Source: Prochlorococcus sp. AG-402-K21
GTDB lineage: Bacteria > Cyanobacteriota > Cyanobacteriia > PCC-6307 > Cyanobiaceae
Assembly (NCBI GenBank): GCA_003216775.1
Contig: QCII01000003.1
Location: forward strand, 1-64,000
DNA length: 64,000 nucleotides
Direction: 5' to 3'
The notes under the pieces were generated by a model. That model searched no databases, was not told the DNA's origin, and saw only the letters and a list, made by a program, of their open reading frames with translations. Shown piece after piece: positions 1-8,701 of this stretch. A program made the translations under genes and the position numbers. Within the stretch, counting starts at the first letter, position 1. Every line of letters begins with the position of its first letter.

Positions 1-263
1 ATCCAAAAAATGATCTAGAAAATAAAAAAGAGATAAATTCTGAAAAAATGCAAAAACAAAAAAATAACAAAATTAAGAACACTTCAAAAAAAAGGAAAAT
101 TGAGCTTCAATCTTACAAAATAATTTTCATTTTGAAAGATGTAGATCCTAAAGATCCTACTGAGGAGTTAAGTACCATATTAAGGAATTCTGAGGTAAAT
201 TTTGAAATAGAAAAGATTGAACGTATTTTAGATTCAAACAATAAAAGTATGAACAAAAATTAA
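1..263 (+). CDS. C-terminal fragment of an unrecognised protein
   Basis: The reading frame is already open at base 3 and has no stop before 263, so this is probably the end of a gene that starts left of the window. The internal ATG at 48 is therefore unlikely to be the true start. The visible part has a lysine/asparagine-rich linker followed by a short segment of alternating hydrophobic and acidic residues (KIIFILKDVDPKDP, then an EIEKIERIL helix-like end). I do not recognise the family. It lies 23 bp upstream of the DUF2232 gene on the same strand, so the two may be co-transcribed. Confidence 0.5.
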   Translation, partial: PKNDLENKKEINSEKMQKQKNNKIKNTSKKRKIELQSYKIIFILKDVDPKDPTEELSTILRNSEVNFEIEKIERILDSNNKSMNKN

Positions 264-286
264 TTAAAAAAATTAAAAAAAAAAAA

Positions 287-925
287 ATGAAAATAACAAC
301 TAAAACTGAAGCATTAAATATTGTCGAGACATCATATTTAGCATCTCTTTCGTCTTTATTTTGGGTAGCACTATATTATTTGCCCATTGGAGGAGCATTA
401 TTAAGGTTAATTTTACCCCTCCCAATGATCTTGTTGCATTTGAGAAGAGGAACTAAAATTGCATTGGAAGGACTATTAATACAATTTCTACTTTTATTCA
501 TAATTATGGGTCCTGTTAGAGGAACTTTATTCTTATTTCCTTATGGAATCTTGGCTTTTTGGTTAGGTTGGTGTTGGTTTAAAGAAAAAAGTTGGGAACT
601 TAGTTTAACTGTAGGAGTTGTTATTGGAACCCTTGGCTTCTTACTACGAGTAATAGCATTATCCATGTTGGTTGGAGATAATCTTTGGGTTTTAATTACA
701 AGGGCGAGCTATGGTCTAATAGAAAAGTTCATTGGATTATTTAATTTACCTCTATCCCCATCAATTTTGAGTATCCAATTAGGAGCAATTTTATTAATAA
801 TTTTTCAAGAAATAGTTTATGTTTTGACGGTACATGTAGTTGCATATTCTCTTTTCCCTAGATTTAAATTAACTATCCCAGATCCTCCAAGATTATTAAA
901 TAGCTTAGTTGATTTACATAATTGA
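287..925 (+). CDS. DUF2232-type integral membrane protein
   Basis: A 212-residue, very hydrophobic protein with about five or six membrane spans and few charged loops. The length and the pattern of a first span rich in Leu/Trp/Tyr followed by a Pro-Leu-Pro segment fit the DUF2232 family of cyanobacterial membrane proteins, whose function is not established. The ATG follows a long A-tract with no clear Shine-Dalgarno sequence. Its stop codon overlaps the proposed TTG start of the next gene (TTGA at 922-925), which suggests translational coupling. The family call is by overall character, not by a diagnostic motif. Confidence 0.7.
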   Translation: MKITTKTEALNIVETSYLASLSSLFWVALYYLPIGGALLRLILPLPMILLHLRRGTKIALEGLLIQFLLLFIIMGPVRGTLFLFPYGILAFWLGWCWFKEKSWELSLTVGVVIGTLGFLLRVIALSMLVGDNLWVLITRASYGLIEKFIGLFNLPLSPSILSIQLGAILLIIFQEIVYVLTVHVVAYSLFPRFKLTIPDPPRLLNSLVDLHN

Positions 926-2094
926 AAAAAGTAATAATGAACATTACAGAATTAGGGATAAATTTTTTTGGTAATGAATCCAATAAAAAAAATCTACTTA
1001 ATAAGATAGAAATACTGAAAAAAAATATAAATAATTTCAAAATATTTCTTGTAATTGCAGGGACTAATACTTCTCAAATTCCTGGAATTTCTGCTGCAGG
1101 GATCAATTCAAAATCGAGGAGAAAAACTGCGCTTGCGGATGCCGAATTTTTGCTTAAGGGTGCTTCAAAAGATCATAAATATAAATTGCCTCTCCTCAAT
1201 GCAGGAGTAACTCCAGCTCTAATAAGTTATGTTTGTTCAAAGCTTATAAATATTTATCCAGTCATTGTTCCTCTAGGAATAGGAGTGAAGCCTTATTTTA
1301 ATCATTTAGTTGTAGAAGATAGAGATTTGGGTCCATCAAATTGTCTTACTACTGGTAAATCTATGTCCAAAGAGAGAGTTATAAATCTCTATGAAAGAGG
1401 TCTTGCGATAGGAAAATCATCACAACAGCCCATCTTAATTTCTGAATCTGTACCAGGAGGCACTACAACTGCTCAGGCAGTAATGGAAGCTTTTGGTTTG
1501 CGAGTGTCTAATTTAGTAGGGAGTAGTTTATATAAAGCTCCAAGAGAACTAAGAACAAAAGTAGTTCAAAAAGGACTTTTAAATGCAAATCTTAAGACTG
1601 ATTTTGACTCTTTTGATGTTGTTGCGGCGGTAGGTGATCCTTTCCAAGCTTTCTCAATGGGTCTATTAATTGGTGCAAGGTTAGCAAAACAACCTGTCAT
1701 ATTGTCTGGCGGAAGCCAGATGATAGCGATCATTTTGCTTGTATTAGAATTCTTAGATGTAAAAAATGAAGATGACTTTATTGAAGATGTTTTTATTGCA
1801 ACAACTGGGTGGCTTGTGAAAGATAATTCTCTAAATAATTTATTAAATCTAATTAATGAAAAATATGATGTAAAATTATTAGGTTTAGCAAGTCCTTTAA
1901 ATTTCAAATCTTCAAAATACAAAGAATTGAAGGATTATGAATTGGGTCATGTAAAAGAAGGTGTAGGTGCGGGTGGAATATCATTGCTTGCCTTCTTATT
2001 TGGATTTAAAAATGAAGAAATAGTTTCATTGTGTCAACAAAATCTGGAAATGATGAAGGGCCTAGGTCAAATTTCTTTAGAGAAGGATTGCTGA
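922..2094 (+). CDS. CobT-like nicotinate-nucleotide phosphoribosyltransferase family protein
   Basis: A 390-residue protein resembling the TIGR00303 branch of nicotinate-nucleotide:dimethylbenzimidazole phosphoribosyltransferases (CobT), which activate the lower-ligand base of cobalamin. Visible family features are the N-terminal AGTNTSQIPGISAAG stretch, the VPGGTTTAQAV loop near residue 180 and a glycine-rich GVGAGG segment near the C-terminus. The TTG start overlaps the upstream stop by 4 bp; an ATG at 937 is an alternative and would remove five residues. The next gene begins directly after its stop. Marine picocyanobacteria make pseudocobalamin with adenine as lower ligand, so the real substrate may not be dimethylbenzimidazole; that is inference. 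Confidence 0.8.
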   Translation: MKKVIMNITELGINFFGNESNKKNLLNKIEILKKNINNFKIFLVIAGTNTSQIPGISAAGINSKSRRKTALADAEFLLKGASKDHKYKLPLLNAGVTPALISYVCSKLINIYPVIVPLGIGVKPYFNHLVVEDRDLGPSNCLTTGKSMSKERVINLYERGLAIGKSSQQPILISESVPGGTTTAQAVMEAFGLRVSNLVGSSLYKAPRELRTKVVQKGLLNANLKTDFDSFDVVAAVGDPFQAFSMGLLIGARLAKQPVILSGGSQMIAIILLVLEFLDVKNEDDFIEDVFIATTGWLVKDNSLNNLLNLINEKYDVKLLGLASPLNFKSSKYKELKDYELGHVKEGVGAGGISLLAFLFGFKNEEIVSLCQQNLEMMKGLGQISLEKDC

Positions 2095-3093
2095 ATGTTT
2101 TCAAAATTTGAAACCAGAAGAGAATTTTTAAATTATGGTAAGCTATCGCTTTTATTTCTCTTAAACTCTTGCAGTAATCTTCCTAATAAAGTAAAAATTG
2201 CACTTCAAAATTCTTTTTATCCAGAATCTTTTAAAGATACGATTCCAAAAGATTGGAAGCAGGAAAAAATTAATTTTGAAAGTATCGAGCTACAAAAAAA
2301 TAGAAACATAATTTCCAATTCTGACTTTACTTTAATAAACGATGGATGGATTACTAGTATAGATTTTGCAGAATTTGAAAAAATAAATCAATATCCATTG
2401 ATCGAAAATTTGGATAAGAGATCGAAAGATTTTTTGGAAAGTTTTAATCAAAATCAGAGAAGTAAATTATTTCCTATTGGCGTAGTACCTTATACAATTA
2501 TCATTAAAAATAATAAAGAATTAATAAATTCAGCCAGAACTTCTTGGGATTTTCTTCTTTCTAAAAAATTAACTGGGAAAATTATTTTTCCACAAAGTTC
2601 CAGAATAATCTTGTCAATTTCTCAAAAAATTAATTCATCTAATTCTTTAAAAAAACTCAAAAGCCAAGCAATGTTATTTGATGATAAAAATATGCTCAAT
2701 TGGTTGATTAATTCTGATGCTTCTGTCGCAATAGTTCCTTATAGTCTCTGCTCAAAATATTTAAAAATAGATCCAAGGCTTTCTTTAGTTTTCCCAAGCC
2801 AAGGCGTACCTTTGATGTGGCATTTCCTACTTAGTAGATCAAATATAAATAATGCAATATTAATTAAATGGATTAAATCTTTAGAAAATAAATCAACAGT
2901 AGATAAATTAGTAAGCCAGGGTTGGTATCTACCATTCAATAGTGATTATTTACAAAGTAAATATAAATCTGAGATGTTACCCATTTCAGGCCCTTCTGAG
3001 AAATGTTGGAAAAATAGTTGGTCTTTCCCTGTCCTAACAAATGAACAAAAAATCAATCTTAAAAATTTCTGGAATGAGTCTTTAACCCCATAA
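2095..3093 (+). CDS. extracellular solute-binding protein of an ABC transporter, putative lipoprotein
   Basis: A 332-residue protein with a positively charged start (ETRREFLNYG), a short hydrophobic stretch and a lipobox-like LLNSC at about residues 18-22, so it is probably a lipid-anchored periplasmic protein. The body looks like a two-lobed solute-binding protein of the polyamine/iron group (for example VAIVPYSL, and GVPLMWHFLLSR late in the chain). No permease or ATPase gene is adjacent, so it is an orphan here. It begins immediately after the stop of the CobT-like gene. Its 3' end overlaps the convergent aldo/keto reductase gene by 12 bp. The substrate cannot be read from sequence alone. 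Confidence 0.6.
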   Translation: MFSKFETRREFLNYGKLSLLFLLNSCSNLPNKVKIALQNSFYPESFKDTIPKDWKQEKINFESIELQKNRNIISNSDFTLINDGWITSIDFAEFEKINQYPLIENLDKRSKDFLESFNQNQRSKLFPIGVVPYTIIIKNNKELINSARTSWDFLLSKKLTGKIIFPQSSRIILSISQKINSSNSLKKLKSQAMLFDDKNMLNWLINSDASVAIVPYSLCSKYLKIDPRLSLVFPSQGVPLMWHFLLSRSNINNAILIKWIKSLENKSTVDKLVSQGWYLPFNSDYLQSKYKSEMLPISGPSEKCWKNSWSFPVLTNEQKINLKNFWNESLTP

Positions 3094-4224
3094 TCTTTTT
3101 GTCGGAGTTTCAATTAATAAGTTATGGGTTTGCTTTAATAAATTTGGAATATCTAATTGACTAGGACATTTAGGAACACATTTATTGCATTCTTGACAAA
3201 ATGAGGAATTTTTTTCTTCCCACCAGTGGCCTGCTTTTCCTATTAAATTGTATCTTTCTTTTGAAAATTCTAATTGGCCATAACCAATAGATATATTCCT
3301 TAAACGAAGTATTTCTGGAATAGGTATTTCATTTGGGCATGGAAGACAACATCTGCATTGTTCACATTTTGTTGAGTTCAATCTTTCATTAGCACCTTCC
3401 TCAATTTTATTGAGGGCCCTTTTTTCAAGTTTTGTAAGCTTATCGGAGGAGTTTTTAAGTTTATGCGCAAATTCAAAATCTTTTTTGTTTTGCGCCCCCA
3501 AGGACAAAGTTGTAATGCCTTTTGCCAGAAGAAATCGATACGCTAATTCTAATGGATGAAAAGGCTTTGAGGCCTCTAACAAAATATCACTTGGAGAATA
3601 TAATCTACCGCCTTTATCAGCAGGAGATATTGCTAGTACTCCCATACCTTTTTTTATAGCTTCCTCTGCCAAGGCAATTTTAGATTGATCTAAATAATGT
3701 AAATGTAGACTACAAAAACTAAAAACTTCACAGTTAATTGCATCTTTAATTAGTGAATAACTTCCGTGTGAGCTAAAACCAACTTGATCAACTAGTCCCT
3801 TGTCAAGTATCCAAGATATGAATTTCTTACCTTCTCCAGTTAGAACCCAGTCTAAATGTTTTTTTAAGTTCAATCCATGAATTGCAAGATTATTAATTTT
3901 CTCTCGATTTAAATTTTTAAGAGAATTTTTAAAATTATTTTTTAAAAAGTTAAAATCACCTTTTGGTAAAACTTTGGTAGTAATCACCCAGTTTTTTTCG
4001 GATATGTTATCTTCTAATGCTAGTTTTTTTATTGAATTTCCAATAAGTGATTCAGCATCACCATAAGAAGGTGCTGTTTCTATGTGGTTAATTCCAACAT
4101 AATATGCATTTTTTATTATGCTATACATTTTTTCGAGACTTTCAGTTGCTCGCATTGTCCCTAAAGTGAATAAGCTCACTTTTGCCCCTCTACCAAATGA
4201 TCTTTTTTGTGAATTAATAATCAT
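3082..4224 (-). CDS. aldo/keto reductase with C-terminal ferredoxin-like iron-sulfur domain
   Basis: A 380-residue protein with two parts. Residues about 1-275 form an aldo/keto-reductase-like TIM barrel (the early INHIETAPSYGDAE segment contains the usual Asp/Tyr region). The C-terminal 100 residues carry two cysteine clusters, CEQCRCCLPCP and CQECNKCVPKCP, as in [4Fe-4S] ferredoxin-type domains. This combination is known in a bacterial oxidoreductase subgroup, so electrons may pass between NADPH and an iron-sulfur partner. The substrate is unknown. It diverges from ribE across about 110 bp and ends overlapping the convergent solute-binding protein gene. Confidence 0.85.
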   Translation of the reverse strand: MIINSQKRSFGRGAKVSLFTLGTMRATESLEKMYSIIKNAYYVGINHIETAPSYGDAESLIGNSIKKLALEDNISEKNWVITTKVLPKGDFNFLKNNFKNSLKNLNREKINNLAIHGLNLKKHLDWVLTGEGKKFISWILDKGLVDQVGFSSHGSYSLIKDAINCEVFSFCSLHLHYLDQSKIALAEEAIKKGMGVLAISPADKGGRLYSPSDILLEASKPFHPLELAYRFLLAKGITTLSLGAQNKKDFEFAHKLKNSSDKLTKLEKRALNKIEEGANERLNSTKCEQCRCCLPCPNEIPIPEILRLRNISIGYGQLEFSKERYNLIGKAGHWWEEKNSSFCQECNKCVPKCPSQLDIPNLLKQTHNLLIETPTKRLWG

Positions 4225-4336
4225 TTAAATATGATTAATTTCTTTTTATTTACTCTTTAACTTATTTATAGTTGAAAATAATTTAAAGTAAATTAAAGTA
4301 AATACAAAATTTTGCAAAAATTTTTTTCTTAAATAT

Positions 4337-4990
4337 ATGTTCACAGGAATAATTCAATCAATTGGAAAACTAAAACAAGAAAAAAATATTTTAGAAATTG
4401 AAATTCTAGATAACTTTTTTGATATAGCAATTGGTGACAGCATAGCTGTTGATGGAATTTGTTTGACAGTTAAAGAGATTTTTCAAAATAAATTTACTGT
4501 TGATGTTAGTGAGGAAACATTAAAAAAGACAACTTTAGGAGTAAAGTCGAACCTGAATCAGATTGTTAATTTGGAGCCCGCTCTTAGGGTATCTGACCGT
4601 CTAGGAGGGCATATAGTTAGTGGACATGTTGATGGCCTTGGAACAGTCGAGAATATAGAAAAATTAGAAAAATCTTGGCTCTTATCCATAAAGTGGAATT
4701 ATAATAATTTTTCGAAATATGTAGTTAATAAAGGCAGCATTTGTGTAAATGGTATAAGTCTTACAATTGCAAAATATGAGAAGGAAGGAGAAATATTTAC
4801 TATTGCGATAATTCCTCATACTTGGCATAACACAAATCTGAATAAATTAATTGTTGGTGACAGCGTAAACCTTGAGGCAGATGCACTAATTAAATATGTA
4901 GAGAAATTACTTTTGTTTAATAAAAATAGTAAAGGAGATTTCTCTTCAAATAATATTTCTTCAGAGTGGCTAAAAGAAAACGGTTGGTAA
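4337..4990 (+). CDS. ribE: riboflavin synthase alpha chain
   Basis: A 217-residue protein that dismutates two molecules of 6,7-dimethyl-8-ribityllumazine to riboflavin. It shows the internal duplication typical of the family: each half has an MFTGIIQ- or VSGHVDG-type barrel segment and a DGICLTV / NGISLTI motif. Length matches the usual 200-220 residues. The ATG at 4337 opens directly on the MFTGII signature, which fixes the start. I looked for an FMN riboswitch in the upstream 110 bp and saw only AT-rich sequence with a 10-bp direct repeat (ttaaagtaaa at 4283 and 4293). Confidence 0.95.
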   Translation: MFTGIIQSIGKLKQEKNILEIEILDNFFDIAIGDSIAVDGICLTVKEIFQNKFTVDVSEETLKKTTLGVKSNLNQIVNLEPALRVSDRLGGHIVSGHVDGLGTVENIEKLEKSWLLSIKWNYNNFSKYVVNKGSICVNGISLTIAKYEKEGEIFTIAIIPHTWHNTNLNKLIVGDSVNLEADALIKYVEKLLLFNKNSKGDFSSNNISSEWLKENGW

Positions 4991-4999
4991 AATGTATTT

Positions 5000-5353
5000 T
5001 TAATTTAATGGAATCAGATAAATTGTTTTTGACTCTTTTTTTAGATCGATTTTAAACTCCTGACCAGGCTCTAGACCTAATTTTTTGGTGTAGGCATGAC
5101 CAATTAATAGGTTACCATTGCCATGCACTTTAGTTTTGAATTCTGCCTGTCTGCCTCTTGAAGCTCTATTACCATTTTTCCCCTGACGACCATTTCCTAT
5201 TTTGTAACCCTTAGCTTCAATAAGCGCTCTGTAAAAACTTTTTCTTAAGACTCTACCGCTTGGACCAACGTAACCACAGCCTTTGGCTATCTCATCTTCA
5301 GATTGTTTACTTAATAATTTTGCTTTCTCAAGAAGATCTTTTCCTTCTAGCAT
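5000..5353 (-). CDS. cyAbrB-type transcriptional regulator
   Basis: A 117-residue protein of the cyanobacterial AbrB family. The N-terminal segment (LLEKAKLLSKQSEDEIAKGCGYV) and the C-terminal swapped-hairpin DNA-binding part (GNLLIGHAYTKKLGL, then PGQEF) are characteristic; in cyAbrB proteins the DNA-binding domain is at the C-terminus. Family members act as global regulators of carbon and nitrogen metabolism and are essential or nearly so in several cyanobacteria. It stands between convergent ribE (9 bp away) and the end of the cytochrome oxidase operon, with about 100 bp of AT-rich upstream sequence for its own promoter. Confidence 0.88.
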   Translation of the reverse strand: MLEGKDLLEKAKLLSKQSEDEIAKGCGYVGPSGRVLRKSFYRALIEAKGYKIGNGRQGKNGNRASRGRQAEFKTKVHGNGNLLIGHAYTKKLGLEPGQEFKIDLKKESKTIYLIPLN

Positions 5354-5450
5354 TATCTAACAAATTTCTAATTATATATTCTTACTAAAAAAAAGAACTG
5401 TGGCAATATAAATTAATAAAAAATATATTTAATTTTTTAAATTTAGCTTT

Positions 5451-6053
5451 TTATAAAAGATACAAAATAATAAATAAAATAACCCATATTCCATCTACAA
5501 AATGCCAGTACAATTCAACTGCTTCCAATGGGAACATATTTTGACTAGTGATTCTTCCACCATTTATTCTCGATTGCCAAGCAATAATTAAAATCATTAA
5601 AGTTCCTAAGGTGACATGTAATCCATGAAAACCAGTAAGTGCATAAAAAGTACTTGCAAATAAATTATCGGTTAATCCAAAAGGTAAATGAAAATATTCA
5701 AATAATTGACATATTAAAAATATAATTCCAAGAACAGCAGTAAAAAACAACCATTTTTGAGAATCAGAGTTTTTATCTTTTAAAAGTGCTTTACCTGCTT
5801 TATGGAAAGTTGCACTACTAACAAGTAATAAAATTGTATTGATTGTAGGTATTGGTAGTTCTAATTCATAAATAGCGCCATCAGGTAATGGATTTACTGC
5901 TTTATAAGTTAAATAAGCAGCAAAGAATCCAGCAAAAGTCATTCCGTCCGCTATTAAGAAAGTTATAAGACCAAACATTCTGAAGTCTTCATGTGTTTCA
6001 TTAACTTCAGAATCTTTTTTTTGAACTTCTTTTGAGCTATCTAGAGTTGTCAT
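5451..6053 (-). CDS. ctaE: cytochrome c oxidase subunit III
   Basis: A 200-residue, five-span membrane protein of the haem-copper oxidase subunit III family. GFHGLHVTLG and the terminal YWHFVDGIWVILF are hallmark segments. I chose the ATG at 6053 (protein beginning MTTLDSS) because the longer frame starting at 6107 would run back into ctaD and add 18 polar residues not expected for this short cyanobacterial form. It follows ctaD by 13 bp and is the last gene of ctaC-ctaD-ctaE. Subunit III does not bind metals but stabilises the oxidase in the membrane. Confidence 0.95.
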   Translation of the reverse strand: MTTLDSSKEVQKKDSEVNETHEDFRMFGLITFLIADGMTFAGFFAAYLTYKAVNPLPDGAIYELELPIPTINTILLLVSSATFHKAGKALLKDKNSDSQKWLFFTAVLGIIFLICQLFEYFHLPFGLTDNLFASTFYALTGFHGLHVTLGTLMILIIAWQSRINGGRITSQNMFPLEAVELYWHFVDGIWVILFIILYLL

Positions 6054-6066
6054 ATGATTTTTATTT

Positions 6067-7686
6067 TTATTCAGAGAATTGTTTACCATAACCATAAGGT
6101 TCTTCAACTAATGGAGCTTCTCCTTCCCAATTTTCAACTGGAGGAGGAGAAGATGTTAACCATTCAGGTGTAAGAGCATTCCATGGGTTATCTCCAGCAT
6201 CTTTACCATTTCTAAAACTAAGGAAAACATTAATTAAAAAAGGAATTGTACTTATAGCCATCAAGAGAGCTCCAATACTACTAATTTGATTAACGAGCTG
6301 GAATTGAGGATCATACTCTGCAACTCTTCGCGGCATTCCATTTAAACCGAGCCAATGTTGAGGAGCAAAGCACAAGTTGAATCCAATAAAGGTAATGATA
6401 AAATGTAAAATTCCTAATTTTTCATTTAGCATTTTCCCAGTTACTTTGGGGAACCAATGATATATCGAAGAGAAAATAATAAAAACAGTCCCCCCATAAA
6501 CTATGTAATGAAAATGGGCTACAACGAAATATGTATCATGAACGTGAATATCGAAAGGTACCTGTGCCAAAGCAACTCCTGTAATACCTCCAAAAACGAA
6601 ATTTATAATAAATCCACAAGAGAATAACATTGCACTATTGATGGAAATTTTACCTCCCCATAATGTTGCAACCCAATTGAAAAATTTTATACCTGTTGGA
6701 ACAGCAATAAATGCTGTCGCTATAGTAAAGAACAATCTCATCCAAGGGGGGGTTCCACTAGTAAACATGTGATGCGCCCAAACAACTAAACCTAAAACTA
6801 CTATCCCCATTATTGAAAAAACCATTGTTGTATATCCAAAAAGTGGTTTTCTAGCATGTACAGGAAGTATTTCACTAACTAAACCAAAGGCAGGAAGGAC
6901 CATAATGTAAACTGCTGGATGAGAATAAAACCAAAATAAATGCTGATAAACTACGACATTGCCACCTAAAACAGGATTGAAAAATCCTGTTTTAGCAATG
7001 ATATCAAAGCTGAGTAGAATTAAGGTCCCTGCTAAAACAGGAGTTGATAAAACAACTAATAGACTTGTCCCAAGCATTGCCCAACAATACATTGGCAATT
7101 TCATGAGCTTTAATCCTGGCCTTCTTAATTTGATAATGGTGGCAATAAAGTTTATCCCACCAAAGATAGAACTGCCTCCGAGCAATAGAACACTCAGAAT
7201 CCAAATTATTTGTCCCGATTGAGGAGTCGTTATACTCAAAGGAGGATAAGCCGTCCATCCAGCCTGAGCAGCACCCTCAACAAAATAGCTTGCTACTAGC
7301 ATCAAACCCGAAGGAGGAATCAACCAAAAAGCTACGGCGTTTAATCTTGGGAATGCCATATCTCTTGCACCCACATAAAATGGAATTAAATAATTTCCAA
7401 AAGCACCGTTAACTACAGGCACTATCCAAAGGAATATCATTATTGTTCCGTGTAAGGTTAAAACTTGGTTATAAACATCTCTTGGCATAAAATCAGACAT
7501 TGGACTAGCCAGTTCAATTCTTATAGCGCTCGCTAAAGTTCCTCCGATCAAATAAAAAAGAAAACCGCAAACCAGATATTGTATTCCAATTACTTTATGA
7601 TCAAGACTAAAACTAAAGTATCTAAGCCAGCCTTTAGGTTGAAGACTTTCATTATTAGTTTTTTGTGGATCAATTGATATTGTCAT
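6067..7686 (-). CDS. ctaD: cytochrome c oxidase subunit I
   Basis: A 539-residue, twelve-span catalytic subunit of an aa3-type terminal oxidase. It carries the haem a ligand region LHGTIMIFLW, the CuB-site segment FWFYSHPAVYIMVLP, the double histidine VWAHHMFTSG, and the C-side HDTYFVVAHFHYI with histidines that ligate haem a3 and a. The ATG overlaps the end of ctaC by 4 bp, so translation is probably coupled. With ctaC and ctaE it forms the respiratory oxidase that reduces oxygen with electrons from the shared photosynthetic/respiratory chain. Confidence 0.98.
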   Translation of the reverse strand: MTISIDPQKTNNESLQPKGWLRYFSFSLDHKVIGIQYLVCGFLFYLIGGTLASAIRIELASPMSDFMPRDVYNQVLTLHGTIMIFLWIVPVVNGAFGNYLIPFYVGARDMAFPRLNAVAFWLIPPSGLMLVASYFVEGAAQAGWTAYPPLSITTPQSGQIIWILSVLLLGGSSIFGGINFIATIIKLRRPGLKLMKLPMYCWAMLGTSLLVVLSTPVLAGTLILLSFDIIAKTGFFNPVLGGNVVVYQHLFWFYSHPAVYIMVLPAFGLVSEILPVHARKPLFGYTTMVFSIMGIVVLGLVVWAHHMFTSGTPPWMRLFFTIATAFIAVPTGIKFFNWVATLWGGKISINSAMLFSCGFIINFVFGGITGVALAQVPFDIHVHDTYFVVAHFHYIVYGGTVFIIFSSIYHWFPKVTGKMLNEKLGILHFIITFIGFNLCFAPQHWLGLNGMPRRVAEYDPQFQLVNQISSIGALLMAISTIPFLINVFLSFRNGKDAGDNPWNALTPEWLTSSPPPVENWEGEAPLVEEPYGYGKQFSE

Positions 7687-8486
7687 AAATTCACCTCTGT
7701 TTTTTTATTTTTGTTAAACCAATCGTTATAGTCAGATTCTTCTTCAACGATTATGGAGGCCCTCATTCCACCATGATATGGGCCACATAATTCTGCGCAA
7801 ATTATTGGGTATTTTCCTACTTTTGTAGGAGTGAAATTTAGAACAGTTGGTTGTCCAGGAATAATATCCTGTTTAATTCTGAACTCAGGTACCCAAAAAG
7901 CATGAATGACATCTTTAGATTCCATTTTCATCGATACTTTTTGATCAACTGGAACGTGTAGTTCTCCTGATATAAAATTGCCATTGGGATAATTGAATAG
8001 AAATGCAAATTGCATAGCTGAAACTTCAATTGATAAATTATTTTTTGATATTTCATTATCAGAAGTTTGACTAATCCCAGCCCATATTTTTTCAGGATTT
8101 GAACTCATCATTTCGTGGCTATGATTTAGTTCCTTCATCCCTCCCATTCGGTCGTAGATGTTGTAACTATATAAACCTATTATTAAAACAATTATTGAAG
8201 GGATAATTGTCCATACAATTTCTAGGCTTAAGTTTCCCTCTAAAGCTATACCATCCCCTATTTGATCATTTCTTTTCCTAAACTTAAATAAACTGTAAAT
8301 AACAGCTATTGTCATTCCTATAAAAATAATTAAGCCTATGATGAAAAGAATTTTAAAAAGTTCATCGTAAATTGGGGCGTTAATACTTGCTTCAGCTGGG
8401 AGCAAATTTACGTTGAATCCTATCCAAAAAGATATAGCAAAAACGAGTGAAATAATTAATATTAAATAAATGTTTTTATTTAACAA
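7683..8486 (-). CDS. ctaC: cytochrome c oxidase subunit II
   Basis: A 267-residue protein with an N-terminal signal-like span, a second membrane hairpin (about residues 43-68 and 88-108) and a periplasmic or lumenal cupredoxin domain. The dinuclear CuA ligands are all visible: His195, Cys230, Glu232, Cys234, His238 and Met241 (CAELCGPYHGGM). It accepts electrons from cytochrome c or plastocyanin. The start at 8486 is TTG; no in-frame ATG lies close by, so the exact start is less certain than the gene. It is the first gene of the oxidase operon and diverges from ctaA. Confidence 0.96.
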   Translation of the reverse strand: MLNKNIYLILIISLVFAISFWIGFNVNLLPAEASINAPIYDELFKILFIIGLIIFIGMTIAVIYSLFKFRKRNDQIGDGIALEGNLSLEIVWTIIPSIIVLIIGLYSYNIYDRMGGMKELNHSHEMMSSNPEKIWAGISQTSDNEISKNNLSIEVSAMQFAFLFNYPNGNFISGELHVPVDQKVSMKMESKDVIHAFWVPEFRIKQDIIPGQPTVLNFTPTKVGKYPIICAELCGPYHGGMRASIIVEEESDYNDWFNKNKKTEVNL

Positions 8487-8579
8487 TTGATAACTAAAAA
8501 TTTGTATTTATATTTTTAAGATATTCAATTTTTTAAATTCTGCATCCTTTGTTAAAAGAAAATCATTTAAATTCATAAC

Positions 8580-8596
8580 TTCTTAAGATTTAAGAA
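8580..8596. promoter_or_regulatory. 17-bp palindrome between ctaC and ctaA
   Basis: ttcttaagatttaagaa is a 7-bp perfect inverted repeat around a 3-bp centre. It lies in the 215-bp spacer from which the oxidase operon (minus) and ctaA-ctaB (plus) diverge. Its size and symmetry resemble an operator for a dimeric regulator, but short AT palindromes arise easily by chance in this genome. No known regulator site is matched. The rest of the spacer is AT-rich and shows no ORF or clear RNA structure. Confidence 0.25.
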
Positions 8597-8701
8597 ATAA
8601 AAGACGTATTATTAATAACTTTTTAAACTTAATTGTCAGGAAAAAAAGATTAAATCAATAAATTATTTTTTAAATTAAACATATTAATTTTTAATTAATG
8701 T

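Noticed and set aside
48-263. Complete 71-residue gene starting at the ATG at 48
   Set aside because: The frame is open to the left edge of the window, so a partial gene is the simpler reading.
4225-4336. FMN riboswitch before ribE
   Set aside because: The spacer is too short and AT-rich, without the conserved paired elements. Only a 10-bp direct repeat was seen.
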